The position numbers and the translations under genes are program-made. The notes below the pieces were generated by a model. That model was not told the origin of the DNA and did no database searches. It saw only the letters and a program-made list of their open reading frames with translations. Below are positions 31,132 to 42,722 of a stretch of 64,000 nucleotides of DNA, piece by piece; the stretch's first letter is position 1; each line of letters starts with the position of its first letter. Source of the DNA: Pseudopithomyces maydicus (lineage: Eukaryota; Ascomycota; Dothideomycetes; Pleosporales; Didymosphaeriaceae); NCBI GenBank assembly GCA_026873275.1, contig JANTUC010000007.1:1240001-1304000 (forward strand). The letters run 5' to 3'.

Positions 31132-34100
31132 AAATAATAAATATAATATTATTAGCTTATTCTATAATAAATACTTTAATAGGTTATTCGTCAATAATAT
31201 AGGTAACCTTAAATTTATTAAATAATTTTTTATTAATACTGGTTCCTTTCTTAGGTGCCTAGGTATATTTTTATAGTTTATTTTAATTAATTTTTATAGT
31301 CCGTGCTTCTATTTCTCTATTAGACTAAGATTATAGTATTTTATAGATTTACTAATATTTAAACCCGCGATTTATTTAATTATAATACTTCTTTAATTTT
31401 TATTAATAATTACTTAGATTGCCTTTTAATTTTTATATATTTTTATTATTAGGATATCCTTTCTATTTAATAAAGTATTTATTATTTCCTTATCCTAAGC
31501 TATATTATATATTTAGGATATATTTTATTTTAAATTCTATTTCTTCCTTAGCTTAGTAATAGAAGGTAGTCTAAATTAATATTTTTAAGTTTACTAGTTC
31601 TAATAATAATATATAAAATACTAAGTATATGTTTGTATCTAGCAATAGTTCTAATTTATAATTTACTAGTAATATTTATTTAGAAATAAAAAATAATTTA
31701 ATTTTAATATAATTTAGTTTTTTATATTTCTTCTTCTATATGCGAAGATTCTTTATAAATAGGTATATTTTATCCCCTTTCTTTAGCTAAGGTGCCGTTT
31801 TTCGTTTCTTATTAATATAGGAGATTGTTTATTATTAAGACTTTTTAAAATTTTTTTAAAATTTTTTATATATTTATTTTATAATTTCCGCAGTTTTCTC
31901 TATTTCTATTATATTAATAATCGTTAATAAAACTTAATTAAAGAGATATAGATACTTTTTATAATTTATATAGTATAGCGTAATTCTAATTATTATTAAT
32001 TCTTTATTATTATATGCTATTTATATTAAAGGTAGTAATAAAATTTAATTATCTTTCTTCTTATTGCAGTAAATACATAGGTATATTTCTATAATTTAGT
32101 TAATATATTCTATTTATTTATCTATCTGCAGGTAATAAGCTATTAATAGCTTTTATTTTATTTTAATAAGTGCTATAAGTATTATCTAGTAATTTAATAT
32201 AAAGAGTTTATCTCTATTACTAATAATTATTCTTAGTATACTGTAGTGTCTTATAAGTTTATTAAATATAAAATATTCTAGTTAGTTTATAGTATATTCC
32301 TTTTTATAGGGTATTATTTTAACGTATTTCGTAAATCTATCTATAATAATTAATATTATATTATACTTAACTTCTATAGCTGAGTCTATAGATCTTAGTA
32401 ATTTAATAATAAAATTTATAATAATATCTTCTTATAATATTATAAGTATTTTGGTGGCTTATATTTCTCTATATTTTAAATATATTATATACTTATTCCT
32501 TTAGCAGTCTGTATACTTTTTAATATAATTAATTATAGCTTTTTTAATTCCTTTAAAATTATAATTTTATTAAATTAGTTTTATTGTTTTACTAATTCCT
32601 AAATATTTATAAAGAAGATTATTATAATATTATTATATTATCTTCTTCTACTGTTCTTTTAGTATATCCTTAGTAACTATTATTAATTAGTTAAATTCTA
32701 TTATAGGCTTTAGTAATCTATCTTTGTTTTCCTTAAGGATTATTAAATATATTTTAATTTTATTTTCTATAAGATTTTTTTTATTAAAAGTATCTACTTA
32801 TCTATTTTTTTCTTGGTATTTATAGAATTTTAAATTTATATTATTTAAGGGCTTTTAACTATCGCGCTTATTACGATATTAATTCTTTTATTATTATAAA
32901 TTATAATAGGTTTTTATAGTCTATGAAAATTATAAATTTTAAGTATTTATATATATAGATTCTCTAGTGCTTAAGTACTTTAATAATAATATATAATTCT
33001 TTATTATAAATATTGTAGCATGTTTCTATATTAATAAACTTATATAAATAGTAAGTAATAAAATACTATTATCTATTTCTTTTTTACTTTATATATACTC
33101 TAATAGCTAAATCGCTTATATTAATTTCTATATATAGTGGTTTATCGCTTTAGAAGATAACTAGGACTAGTATATTAATACTTACTTATATTAGCTATTT
33201 AAAAGCTTAATTATATTATTCTATTTATTTAAAGACTATATCCTTTTTAGTTAGTGCTATTAAGGGTATAGTAATCTTAAAATAATTCTTAATAAATTGC
33301 CTATTAAATCCGTAAAATTTTAAGAATTCTTATATATCTTTTATAGTTTTTAAGATTAGCTATACTTATATAGTTTTAATTTTTTTAGACTTATATTAAA
33401 GCCTTTTATATTAATAATATATTTTAGGAACTCTAGTTCTATAATATAGAATTTATATTTTTTAGTTTAATCCTTAAGTGGGCTTTTCGTAAAACTTCTA
33501 ATATAATTTTAATATATTCCACGTGTTCTTACTTATTCTTTAAATATATAAGGATATTATCTAAGTAGGCAACTATAAAGATGTTAAAATAATTCTATAA
33601 TATATTATTAATTAATTCCTAAAATATTACTGGTGCGTTAGTTAGTCTAAATAGTATAACTATATACTTAAATAAGCTATATTATAATTTAAATACTATT
33701 TTCTATTTTTTACCTTCCTTTATTCTAATAAGGTAGTATTTATCTTTTAAGTCTATAGCCGTAAATATCTTAACTCTTAAAAGTCTATTTTATAATTCTA
33801 TAATATTTAATAATAGGTATTTATTTTTAATTATAATATTATTAAGTGCTTAATAATTAATATATAATTATTATTCTCCGTTTTTCTTAAGTATAAATAT
33901 AAATAGACTTACTATAGGTAACTTTAATTCCTATATATATCCTTTATTAAAGTTCTTTTTAATAAAGTCCTTTTTCTATTAAAGTTCTTTTCCTAACTTA
34001 TTATATAATAGTTTAAAGGGTGGCGTTTTCCCTTCTTCTAAGTTAATTATATAATTTTAAAATTAATATTTAAATAAGTTTACTTTTCCTTCCTCTTCTT

Positions 34101-36498
34101 AAAATAAATAACTCTATTCTTTATATTTATTAGAGATATTATAAGTTATATATTTTTTCTTTTTATACTTTTTAACTTAGTAGTATCTACTAACGTCTGC
34201 TAAGGTTAATTCTAGTTTATTAACTTTTTATTATAAGTTTAAATTATTAATTATACTCTTATCCGCTATTAATATTATATAATATATAAGTTCTAACTAT
34301 AGTATATACTTATAATTCTTTATTAAAAGTTCTTTCTTTTCTTAATATATTTATAGGTTATGCTTTTATAGCTAGGGGATACTTAAAATTAAGTTATATT
34401 AATTTATATTTAAAATATTTAAAGTAATCTATTTCTAGTACTTATAGATCTTAAGTGTTATTATAACTTTATATTATATATTTAATTATTCTAGTAATCG
34501 GCGTCTATTTATAATATAAATAGTTAAAGGGGTTTTCTTAAGTTATTTTTTAAATTCAGCTCTTTAAACAATCTTTCTTAAAATAAAGTTCTCTTAAATT
34601 TTTAAATTTAGTAAAGCTTTAATTTATATTCCTTTATTAAATATTATTAGTAGCTTAATAAGCGATGTCTAGTTAATTATAAATATATTTAATTTTATTA
34701 TAGCTTTACTAAGTTCACTTACTAGCCTAAAAAAGACTATTTATCTTTTTACTTACTTACTTATATTTAAAGGATTTACTTACTTTTATTATATTAAATT
34801 ATTTATTTTTACTAAATTTAAATATAGCTTTAATTCTTATATGCTTCTAGTAATCCTTATATAAGTATATTTACTAATATTCTTAAGTATATATACTATT
34901 AATAATAAGCGTTATTATTATATTTTTTTCTTTAAGGTATTCTAAAAAGTATTATTATGTTCGCTTATTTTAGAGGTATATATTATAATTATTAATTTAA
35001 TAATTAAACTATTCCTATTAGCAGCGAGGCTACTTAAAAGGAAATTAATATTTTTTTAGCCTTATAGTAAATAGTATACTAGTTATAGTTATATAACTTC
35101 CAGTTTAGGCATTTATACTTAGAATTTTAGTAGTTTAATATATAATTTAGTTTATAAGTTTTTTTCTTATTTTTATAGACTTTCTTTTTTAATTATTATT
35201 AGTACCTTTCTTATCCCTATTTAATATTAATTTTACTAATATACTTAAGTTACTAATTATTTAGGTATAGGATTAATCCTTTAAAAAGATCTTTATCTTA
35301 TAATTAGAATTTTTTTCTAAAGGTTCTATTTATATAAGTTTATTAAAGTATTCTATAACGTTAATTAGTTTAGCTTAAGGATATAGCGTAAGTACTTATA
35401 ATTATATAAGTTTAAAGTTATTGCCTAGTTCTTCGTATAAATTCTTATAAAGTTATGAATTATTTAAGTCTAAGTGTTTATTTAGGTTTATATTACTTAT
35501 TTTATTTATAATAACCTAATTATCTTCGTTATCTTAGTTATTGGCGACGGTAATTACGTTTAACTATTTAATAATTTTATTCTTAGATCTATAGTTTCTA
35601 GCAATATAACTTAATTTATTATAATTAAAATAAGTATATTACTTTTTTTAATTAAACAGGATTTCTTTTTAAAGTTTATTAAAGGCGCGCTTAAGTTTAT
35701 TTAGTCTATTAATATTCTTTAAAGTTTTATTATATATTCCGGTTTTCTTCTCCTCCTTTCTTACTATTATATTATTTAGTTTTATTAACTAGTAGTTGTA
35801 GGGGTTATTTATAACTTATTATTTAGTAGTAATTATATAGTAACTGGTTTATCCGCTTAACTTACTATATATAAGTTAGAATTTCCTATAATTCTTATAT
35901 TCCTAGTGTAATTTATGCCATTCTATATTAATTCTAATAATTTTATTATAAAGTTTTTATAATATATTAATTGTGGCTCCACTACGTAGAAGTTTTTTAT
36001 ATATAAATTTCTTAAGTCCTTGCTTATATATCTTATATAGGGAATTATTATTCTAGTTAGTCTATATAATATAGTATTTAAATTTTATAGTATATTTGGT
36101 TACTAAGTGCGTTTATTAAAGACATTAAATAGTTTTTTTAATATAAAACTTTTTATTAGCTAAACTAAAGAGTTATTTAATCTTAGTATAGAAAGTACTA
36201 TAATTTTTAATAAGTTAATTAATTTAGTCTCTATCTTAATTTTCTATTAAAAGGTATACCTTAATATATAGCTAAATTTAGTTAGCTAGTTTACCTCTTA
36301 TATATATAGTAGTAAAGATAATTTTATCTTTATCTTTTATATCCTTATTAATATAGTAGAAGTATAGGTTAAGTTAAAATAATTATATTTTAAGTTTGCG
36401 TTAATTGCTATTATATAAGTCTAGTTTAGTAGCTTTACTATTAGGATTATTAAATAAAATAAAATTATTAAAATTACTTATATTAAGGGTGTTTAAAA

Positions 36499-36996
36499 TA
36501 TTAAGACTATAAGGATAACTAGTCTTAGAGGTTAAAGTTAGTTCTTAGGTAAGAATAACTTATAGAGGGAGAAGGGTTATTAATTATATAAATAAGTTAA
36601 TAGGGTAGTTGGTATTAGTATTATAAATAATACTAAATTAATAAGGAGGCCTAAGTAAATTTAAATGATAGATTAATAAATAGGTTAAATATAAATATCT
36701 AAGTTAATACTTAGACTTTTATATACTTTATACTGGTCCTGCTCGCTAGCGAGCAGTTTTTAAAAATTATTTTTTATTAAGTACTCTCTCTTAAGCGCTT
36801 ATTATTAAGCGCTCTTTATTAAATAGTAAAATACTAAGTATAAATATAAGGTGCTTGTTATAGAGCACTTATATAATTATATAATTATAATATAGTTATG
36901 CGGCACGGCGCGTAATTATAAAAATTACTAACCCTATAGTAAGCTACTAATAGGTATAAGACGCGGCAGCCTTATACTAAAACTTAGATTGTAACA
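36499..36996 (-). repeat. LTR of the chromovirus relic (right)
   Basis: 498 bp, ends GATTGTAACA. It keeps GC-rich islets, including the palindrome CTGCTCGCTAGCGAGCAG near 36,739, that are mutated in the left LTR, so RIP hit the two LTRs unequally. Confidence 0.88.
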
Positions 36997-37859
36997 CTAT
37001 AGTTACTTCTAATTATAGAATTTACTTATAATAATTTAAAGAATATAATTATAAGATTATCTCTATTCTTCGCCTACTATAGGTTCTATCTATACTTAGA
37101 CTATAAATTAATAGTATTTAATAAGATTTTAATTATAATAGTCTACCTCTAAGCCCTAGCTAAAAATAAAAAAATAATAAAATTATATTAATAATACGTC
37201 TTAAAAATATAAAAATAATATTATAATAGATATTACTAGCCTTAATTCTTTTTAAAGGGGGATCTAGTATAACTTTTTATCAAGAATATAAAAGTCTCCT
37301 ATTTAAATAAGAAGTTAGTTTTTTAATATATTAATTTTTTTATCTATAAAAAAATTAATAGGAAAATAAGTTTATAAGCTAGTTTTATTTAAAGGCTTTA
37401 AAATTTACTTAGTATTCTATACCTTTTTATTAAAGCCCTATAAATTAAGGTATAGTAAAAAAATTATAAATTTAAAATTTATAAAAACTAATAAAAACAT
37501 TATAATAAAAAAATATTATAAAATTAAAATACTATTAAATAAAAGAAAAGCAAAAGATATTCTTTAATATTTAATAAAATAGAAGGGATAGAATAAGGAA
37601 TATAAATAATAGATTTTAAAAGAAGATATTAATAAAGAATTAATATTATAATTTATAAAATTAAAAAGAAAGAAGTTAAAATAATTAATATTATTAAAAT
37701 TAATTAAGTCGCACTATAAGGGTATACTAATATTATTTTATAGAAGAGTAAATACTAAAATAAAGGTATAAAGCCTAAATTAAAAATAAAATAATTATTA
37801 AAATCTTTTAACTATAGTTATTATAGCCACAACTATAGTAATTAATATTATTATACAGT

Positions 37860-38076
37860 TGTCAGAACACTGACGGTAAGGTACCTCTCCAGCACGACTT
37901 GGTACATGATGGTACAGTTGGGCCCTATTACGAGACAATAGGTAGTCATTAGTTATTACTAGCTATAAAGGCTAGAGAGCTAACGGACCTGATCCGGTAG
38001 CGGTTTATCTCTTCTATAATTATATAGTTGTTCCTCACTAGTACTTATTCACATTGCTCGTGACCGAAACTTAATA
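37860..38076 (+). repeat. young solo LTR inside the Tc1 terminal repeat
   Basis: 217 bp starting TGTCAGAACACTGAC, with ACAGT directly repeated at 37855-37859 and 38077-38081. It keeps normal GC content inside RIP-mutated DNA. A mutated copy of the same LTR family is at 41,012-41,229. Orientation follows that copy. No internal element is present, so it is a solo LTR left by recombination. Confidence 0.8.
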
Positions 38077-38529
38077 ACAGTAGGGTGACAGATTAAAAGC
38101 GTAATCCAAAAAATAGCTTTTTTTAAAAAATTATAGTAAATTGAGTATTAGTTTTTAATTTTTTTAAAATATTAAACTTTTAGAAAAAATTATAAAGTTT
38201 AATTTTATAATTAGAAATTACCTAAAAAGGCTTAGCCTATTTTTTAAAAAATAGTGAAACTTAGGTAAAAAAAAAGACAAAAATTAAAATCCTTAAAATT
38301 TTTTTTGAACGTATAAATTTTTAATTTTTTAATTTTCTAACTTAATATAGTTAGTATAGGTCACGTGACTGAATTTTCAAGACTAGTTTACTAACTAAAT
38401 AATTTATTAGTATTATAGTTAATTTTAATCCAAAAATTACGTAAGCTTAAATCACGTGATTTTTTAATAGTTTTTTAGTTTATAATAATATCTTTTTACT
38501 TTTTAATTCTAAACACCTATTTCTTCGAA

Positions 38530-39837
38530 ATGGCTCCAAAATTCCCAAAATTAGAGGAAAAGGTAGAGGAATTATATATTAATAATATACCTATTAATAC
38601 TATTTCAAATATTACAAAAAAGCCTAAATCGTCTATTTATAACGCAATTCGTCGAATTAAAGATAAAAAACAAAATAAAAATATAAAAACCCTTAATTTA
38701 AATAAAACAAAAAGTGGACCAATTAGAAAAATTTAAAATAAAGAAAAAAGGGTTATTAATTAAGACTTTATAAAAAATCCAAAAGTACAAAATAATGAGT
38801 TAATATCAATTAATAATTTGGATATTTCAAAACGGACGTTACAAAGGTTTTTAAAAGAAGAAGGTTATTCTTATAATACTTCTTTTAAAAAGCCTTATTT
38901 AGATAAAAAAATAAAAATAAGCGTTTTATATACGCAAAAAATCAATTAAAAAATATAAAAAAAATAGATTTTTTTAGAGTTATATTTTCTGATAAGTCAG
39001 TAATAGAAAGAGGACATAGATCTAGACAGGAGTATTATAGAAAAAAAGAAAATCTAAAATAGGTGACGGTTTGATTTTAAATATTAATAGAGGTACGTAA
39101 AATAGATTTTTTAAAAAATTAAAATTTTTAAAAAGTTTTATTCAAATTATAGAATTTTTTAAAAATTTTGGTTTTTTATAATATTGCTTACTAATTAAAA
39201 TATAGGGTATAATATTTCGGTTTAAGTTTGGGGCGCTATTTGGATAGGAGGAAGGTCGAATTTAGTCTTTATAAAAGACTCTTTAAATAAGACGTCTTTT
39301 AAAACAGAGGACTATATTGAAAAAGTTCTTAAAAAAGAAGTTAAACCGTATATTAAACACGGTAAATATTACCTTTTTATTTTACCCCTTTTTTTAATAT
39401 ATAATAATATATAATTAATATATTATTATATAATAATATATAATTAATATATTATTATATATTAATTTTTTTATAAATTTTATACTAATATCTAATTAGG
39501 TTGGCAATTTCAATAAGATAACTCGAAAATTTATAAAAGTAATAAAGCTTTATTATAGTTTAACCGTAATAAAATTAAGCTTTTTACTCACCTAGCTTTT
39601 AGTCCTAATTTAAATCCTATAGAAAATATTTGGTCTATTTTAAAAAATAAAGTTAATAAACGCTATAATTAGCGTTTACTAAATATTTCAAAATTAGAGG
39701 ATTTAAATAAGTATAAAAGAGTTATTTCTGAAGAGTGGCATAAAATACCACAAGAAATAATAGATAATTATATATTATCTATACCTCAACGTTATATAGA
39801 CTTAAAGGAGGCTAAGGGGTCTTATACTAAGTATTAA
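38530..39837 (+). pseudogene. Tc1-like transposase, degraded
   Basis: Starts MAPKFPKLEEKVEELY with a helix-turn-helix (PINTISNITKKPKSSIYNAI). The catalytic triad is visible: first Asp in the FSD(E)S region near 38,990, second Asp in DNSKI (about 39,519), Glu in LNPIENIW, with 34 residues between the last two (DD34E, as in Tc1). Two introns fit: 39093-39205 (GTACGT...TATAG) and 39362-39499 (GTAAAT...TTAG). Stops are mainly TAA/TAG where the other copy or the family has Gln or Trp, so RIP is the likely cause. Confidence 0.85.
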
Positions 39838-40225
39838 ATAAATTTAATACTTAATTTATCTTGTTGAAATTGAATTTATTTTAATTAATTATTGTGAAAA
39901 AACTAGCTAATAAATATATAAAGCTTTTTTAATATATTTATTAATATAGAACTAGTTTTAAAATAAAATAAAAAAATTAGATTTTATACGCTAAAAAAAT
40001 TATAAATAATTATATTTTATACTTTTTTCTACCCTAAAATCACTGCCAGATCTACCCCCTAAAAGATTATATAAGCTAGCTAGATACTAGGCCTTAAAGG
40101 ATCTTCTAGATTTTCTCTATTTTTCTATTATTTTTTCATATTTTTATCTAATTATTTGATAGAGTTATAAGCTTTTAAAAACTATTAAAAAAACGATTAC
40201 GCTTTTAATCTGTCACCCTACTGTA

Positions 40226-41011
40226 TTATTAGTATTAAAAATATATATATCTCCCTTATTCTTTAGTTCTAACTAATAGTAGCGTAAAAAGTAAGTTATA
40301 TAAGAAAAAATAGTCTAAGCCTTATATTTCTTAGTTAATTAAATATAATAAGTGTTTAAAGTAGTAAGCTTAGAAGGTATAATACTAATTATTATTAATT
40401 AATACTAAAAGATATTAAATAGGTCTAAGTATTATTAAAAAAGGGTAGAAGTCTAAAGAATAGACAAAAAATTTAAAAGATATAATTAATATCTAAAAAA
40501 AGTCTATTAATTAAAGGAAACCTTACTAAATATTTATTTAATATAATTAGCGCTAAATTTTAAATAAAAATATTAAAAAATACTAGATTTCCTCCTCTTC
40601 TTACTAAAAAGAATAAGAATAATAGGTACTTACCTTTAATTTAAGAAGATTTTTAAAGTAAAAAGAAAAAAACTTAAAAGAAAAAGATAATATAAATAAT
40701 TACTAGTAACTAGTTAGCACTAAAATTAATTAATATTATTTTAAATTAGCCTAATAGCTATCTAAAGGGTAAAATAGTAAAAGAATAAAGTAATTTATAT
40801 AGAATTTTAAGAGAATTTAGGAATTATTAAGAGTACAATTTTAAAAATATTTAAATTAGATAAGTCTATCTAGCATATATTATAGAAGGTAAAAGTATAT
40901 TTTAGTGTATAAAATACCTATATAATATAAAAGGGGAATTATAGTTTATTAGATTACCTCCTTAGACTTTTTTAATTAATTTAGGATAAGATTAGGCCTT
41001 AAAGGGGGTAA
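40226..41011. other. AT-rich remnant, unassigned
   Basis: RIP-mutated sequence. A plus-strand reading near 40,880-41,010 (EGKSIFQCIKYLYNIKGELQF) looks like former coding sequence but I do not recognise it. It ends in AAAGGGGGTAA, a polypurine-like tract before the LTR, so it is probably the 3' end of an LTR element. Confidence 0.45.
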
Positions 41012-41229
41012 TATTAAAAATATTAATAGTAAAATACCTCTCTAATATAACTTAGTATATAATAGTATAGTCGGGCCTTATTATAAGATAATAGGTAGTT
41101 ATTAATTATTATTAGCTATAAAGGCTAAAGAGCTAATAGATTTAATCTAATAGTAATTTATCTTTTTTATAATTATATAGTTATTCCTTATTAATACTTA
41201 TTCACATTGCTCATAACTGAAACCTAACA
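41012..41229 (+). repeat. RIP-mutated LTR, same family as the solo LTR
   Basis: 218 bp aligning to 37,860-38,076, for example TTCACATTGCTC in both, with C-to-T and G-to-A changes elsewhere. It ends CCTAACA and is preceded by a polypurine-like tract, so it is a 3' LTR on the plus strand. Confidence 0.75.
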
Positions 41230-41252
41230 GCTTTATTTAAATTATTATTCAT

Positions 41253-41515
41253 TATTGTCTTCTATTATCTATTATTATATAATATGGCTATTTATATTAG
41301 ACAATAGAGCTAGATATACTCTAGTATTCTCTACTACTATCTTAGTAATTATATAGCAGCACGAGTTCGAACTACACTATAATTATATAATTTAGAAAAA
41401 TAAAAGCACCTTTTAAGAGCTAGTTATTAGTTATATAGTATATAAAGCATATTTCCTTACTACTAGGTAGTTATAAATAGCAACTTTCTCATTAAAAAAA
41501 AAAAAAAAAAAAAAA
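41253..41515 (+). mobile_element. poly(A)-tailed retroposon, copy B, 5'-truncated
   Basis: Matches only the last ~260 bp of copies A and C, including GAGTTCGAAC and CAACTTTCTCATT before a 22-A tail. 5' truncation is typical of target-primed retroposons. No clear target duplication was found. Confidence 0.75.
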
Positions 41516-42264
41516 GTAGATAGAATCTATAAAGATAGACTAGTAAGTTTAGAAATAGTAAAGAATAGATAGAATAATATATAATTTAAAATATTTTTTT
41601 ATTTTTTATTTTTATAATTAACTTCTTATATATTTTTATATACTTACTTATAGCTAAATTAAAGCTCTTTTTTATAATTAAAAATTATTAGTTTTTATAA
41701 CAGATAGTTATTTTATGTTTAATAATAAAATAAGAATATTTATATTATCTATTACCTAATTATTATTTAACTATTAAATACCTATAAGGCTCCTGAGAAG
41801 CCTGCCTACCCTTATATAAACTAGGTAAGTAGGAACCCCTTATAATATAGAGATTCTAAAATATTAAATTAATTAGTTTAAAGTATTTAAAAAATTATAA
41901 TAACTCTATAATTGTAGCAGCTTATATATAAGTAATCTTATTTAATATATGTTTAAATATAGGTAATTAAAATTCAATAATTATTTTAATTTTAATATGT
42001 AAAATAATAAAAATAATTAATAAATAATTATTAGTAGAGGCCTTATTTTATATTCAATTAAATATATACTTTACTGCGCGAATATAATAATAGTAAAAAA
42101 AATAGCTTAGATATTATATAAATATAATATTATTATATATATATAACATTTAGCTTTTAAAAGATAATTAAGGTATTAAGGCTTTAATATTATAAAGTTA
42201 TTAGAATAGGTATAGCAGCGAGCAGGTCTCTAATAAATAATAAAATTAATTTCTATTTAAGTCC
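41516..42264. other. AT-rich sequence, nothing identifiable
   Basis: RIP-like composition. No ORF or transposon domain that I can support. The last five bases are the AGTCC target site of the next element. Confidence 0.5.
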
Positions 42265-42722
42265 TGTTACGGCTGCTACGCCGCAACCGAAGTATAGGAA
42301 TTATAATAAAGGTAATAAGGACTAGTGGAAGGGAAGTATAAGCAGTAATTACGCTTATTATAATAATTTACTAGATTATAATTATAGGTCGGACGCTAAG
42401 CATAATATAGATATATAAAAAAGGTTATATAATTAGGCTTTATAGACTCTATAATATAGAGCTATAAAGCTAGTTTATACTTATAAGTATATAGTAGCGG
42501 CTGCCCGCTTTAGATAGTTTTTATTATTAATTTTTAATTTAGTTTTACTATCCCTTGCTTCTGTAGTAAAGATTATTATTAAGTATTTAATAATAATAAC
42601 CTTATTATATTAATTAATATTTAATCTATATAATTTATACCTACCCATCTACTCCTCTTAATTTATTATACCTTAACGCGTATACCCTTAGTCTATAGGA
42701 TTAAAGAGTATGCCCCTTAATA
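42265..42722 (+). repeat. G2 left LTR
   Basis: 458 bp starting TGTTACGGCTGCTACG, ends TTAATA (from TTGACA). Confidence 0.85.

Larger units (their letters stand above)
30172..36996 (-). mobile_element. RIP-degraded relative of the chromovirus
   Basis: 6,825-bp relic in the same orientation as the intact element and alignable to it through pol and gag (for example 31,741-31,800 against 19,170-19,230). LTRs of 498 bp at 30172-30669 and 36499-36996; the target duplication is CTATA (30167-30171, 36997-37001). The first ~230 bp of the LTR match the intact element with many C-to-T and G-to-A changes, but the U3 part is unrelated and lacks the TGATCA cluster. It is therefore a sister family, not just an older copy. 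Confidence 0.9.
24386..37855 (+). mobile_element. RIP-degraded Gypsy relic G1a, interrupted by two insertions
   Basis: AT-rich plus-strand Ty3/Gypsy relic. After a gag-like part (about 24,900-26,300), RT is recognisable at 26,740-27,200 (IPKKDGTLRL-like reading and YLDNILIF for YLDD), RNase H after it, integrase at 29,450-30,166 and 36,997-37,200, and a chromodomain at about 37,480-37,660 (KRKAK...YLIK.KG). Stops are nearly all TAA/TAG, as RIP makes from CAA/CAG. Two insertions split it: a poly(A) retroposon (28,141-29,323) and a chromovirus relic (30,172-36,996). An inverted copy (G1b) at about 52.8-56.6 kb has an empty site for the second insertion. The 5' boundary is not certain; 24,640-24,740 resembles the inverse of 49,400-49,500 and could be LTR. 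Confidence 0.8.
37856..40223 (+). mobile_element. Tc1-like DNA transposon, copy 1
   Basis: Ends are 29-bp inverted repeats beginning CAGTAGGGTGACAG, with TA on both sides (37854-37855, 40224-40225). The left repeat is split after CAGT by a solo LTR (37,860-38,076), and ACAGT is repeated on the far side. Without this the element is 2,146 bp. It encodes a degraded transposase. Confidence 0.88.

Noticed and set aside
37860..41229. LTRs at 37,860 and 41,012 as the pair of one short element
   Set aside because: The first LTR alone is bracketed by ACAGT and interrupts a Tc1 end, so it is a solo insertion. The two LTRs also differ greatly in RIP load.
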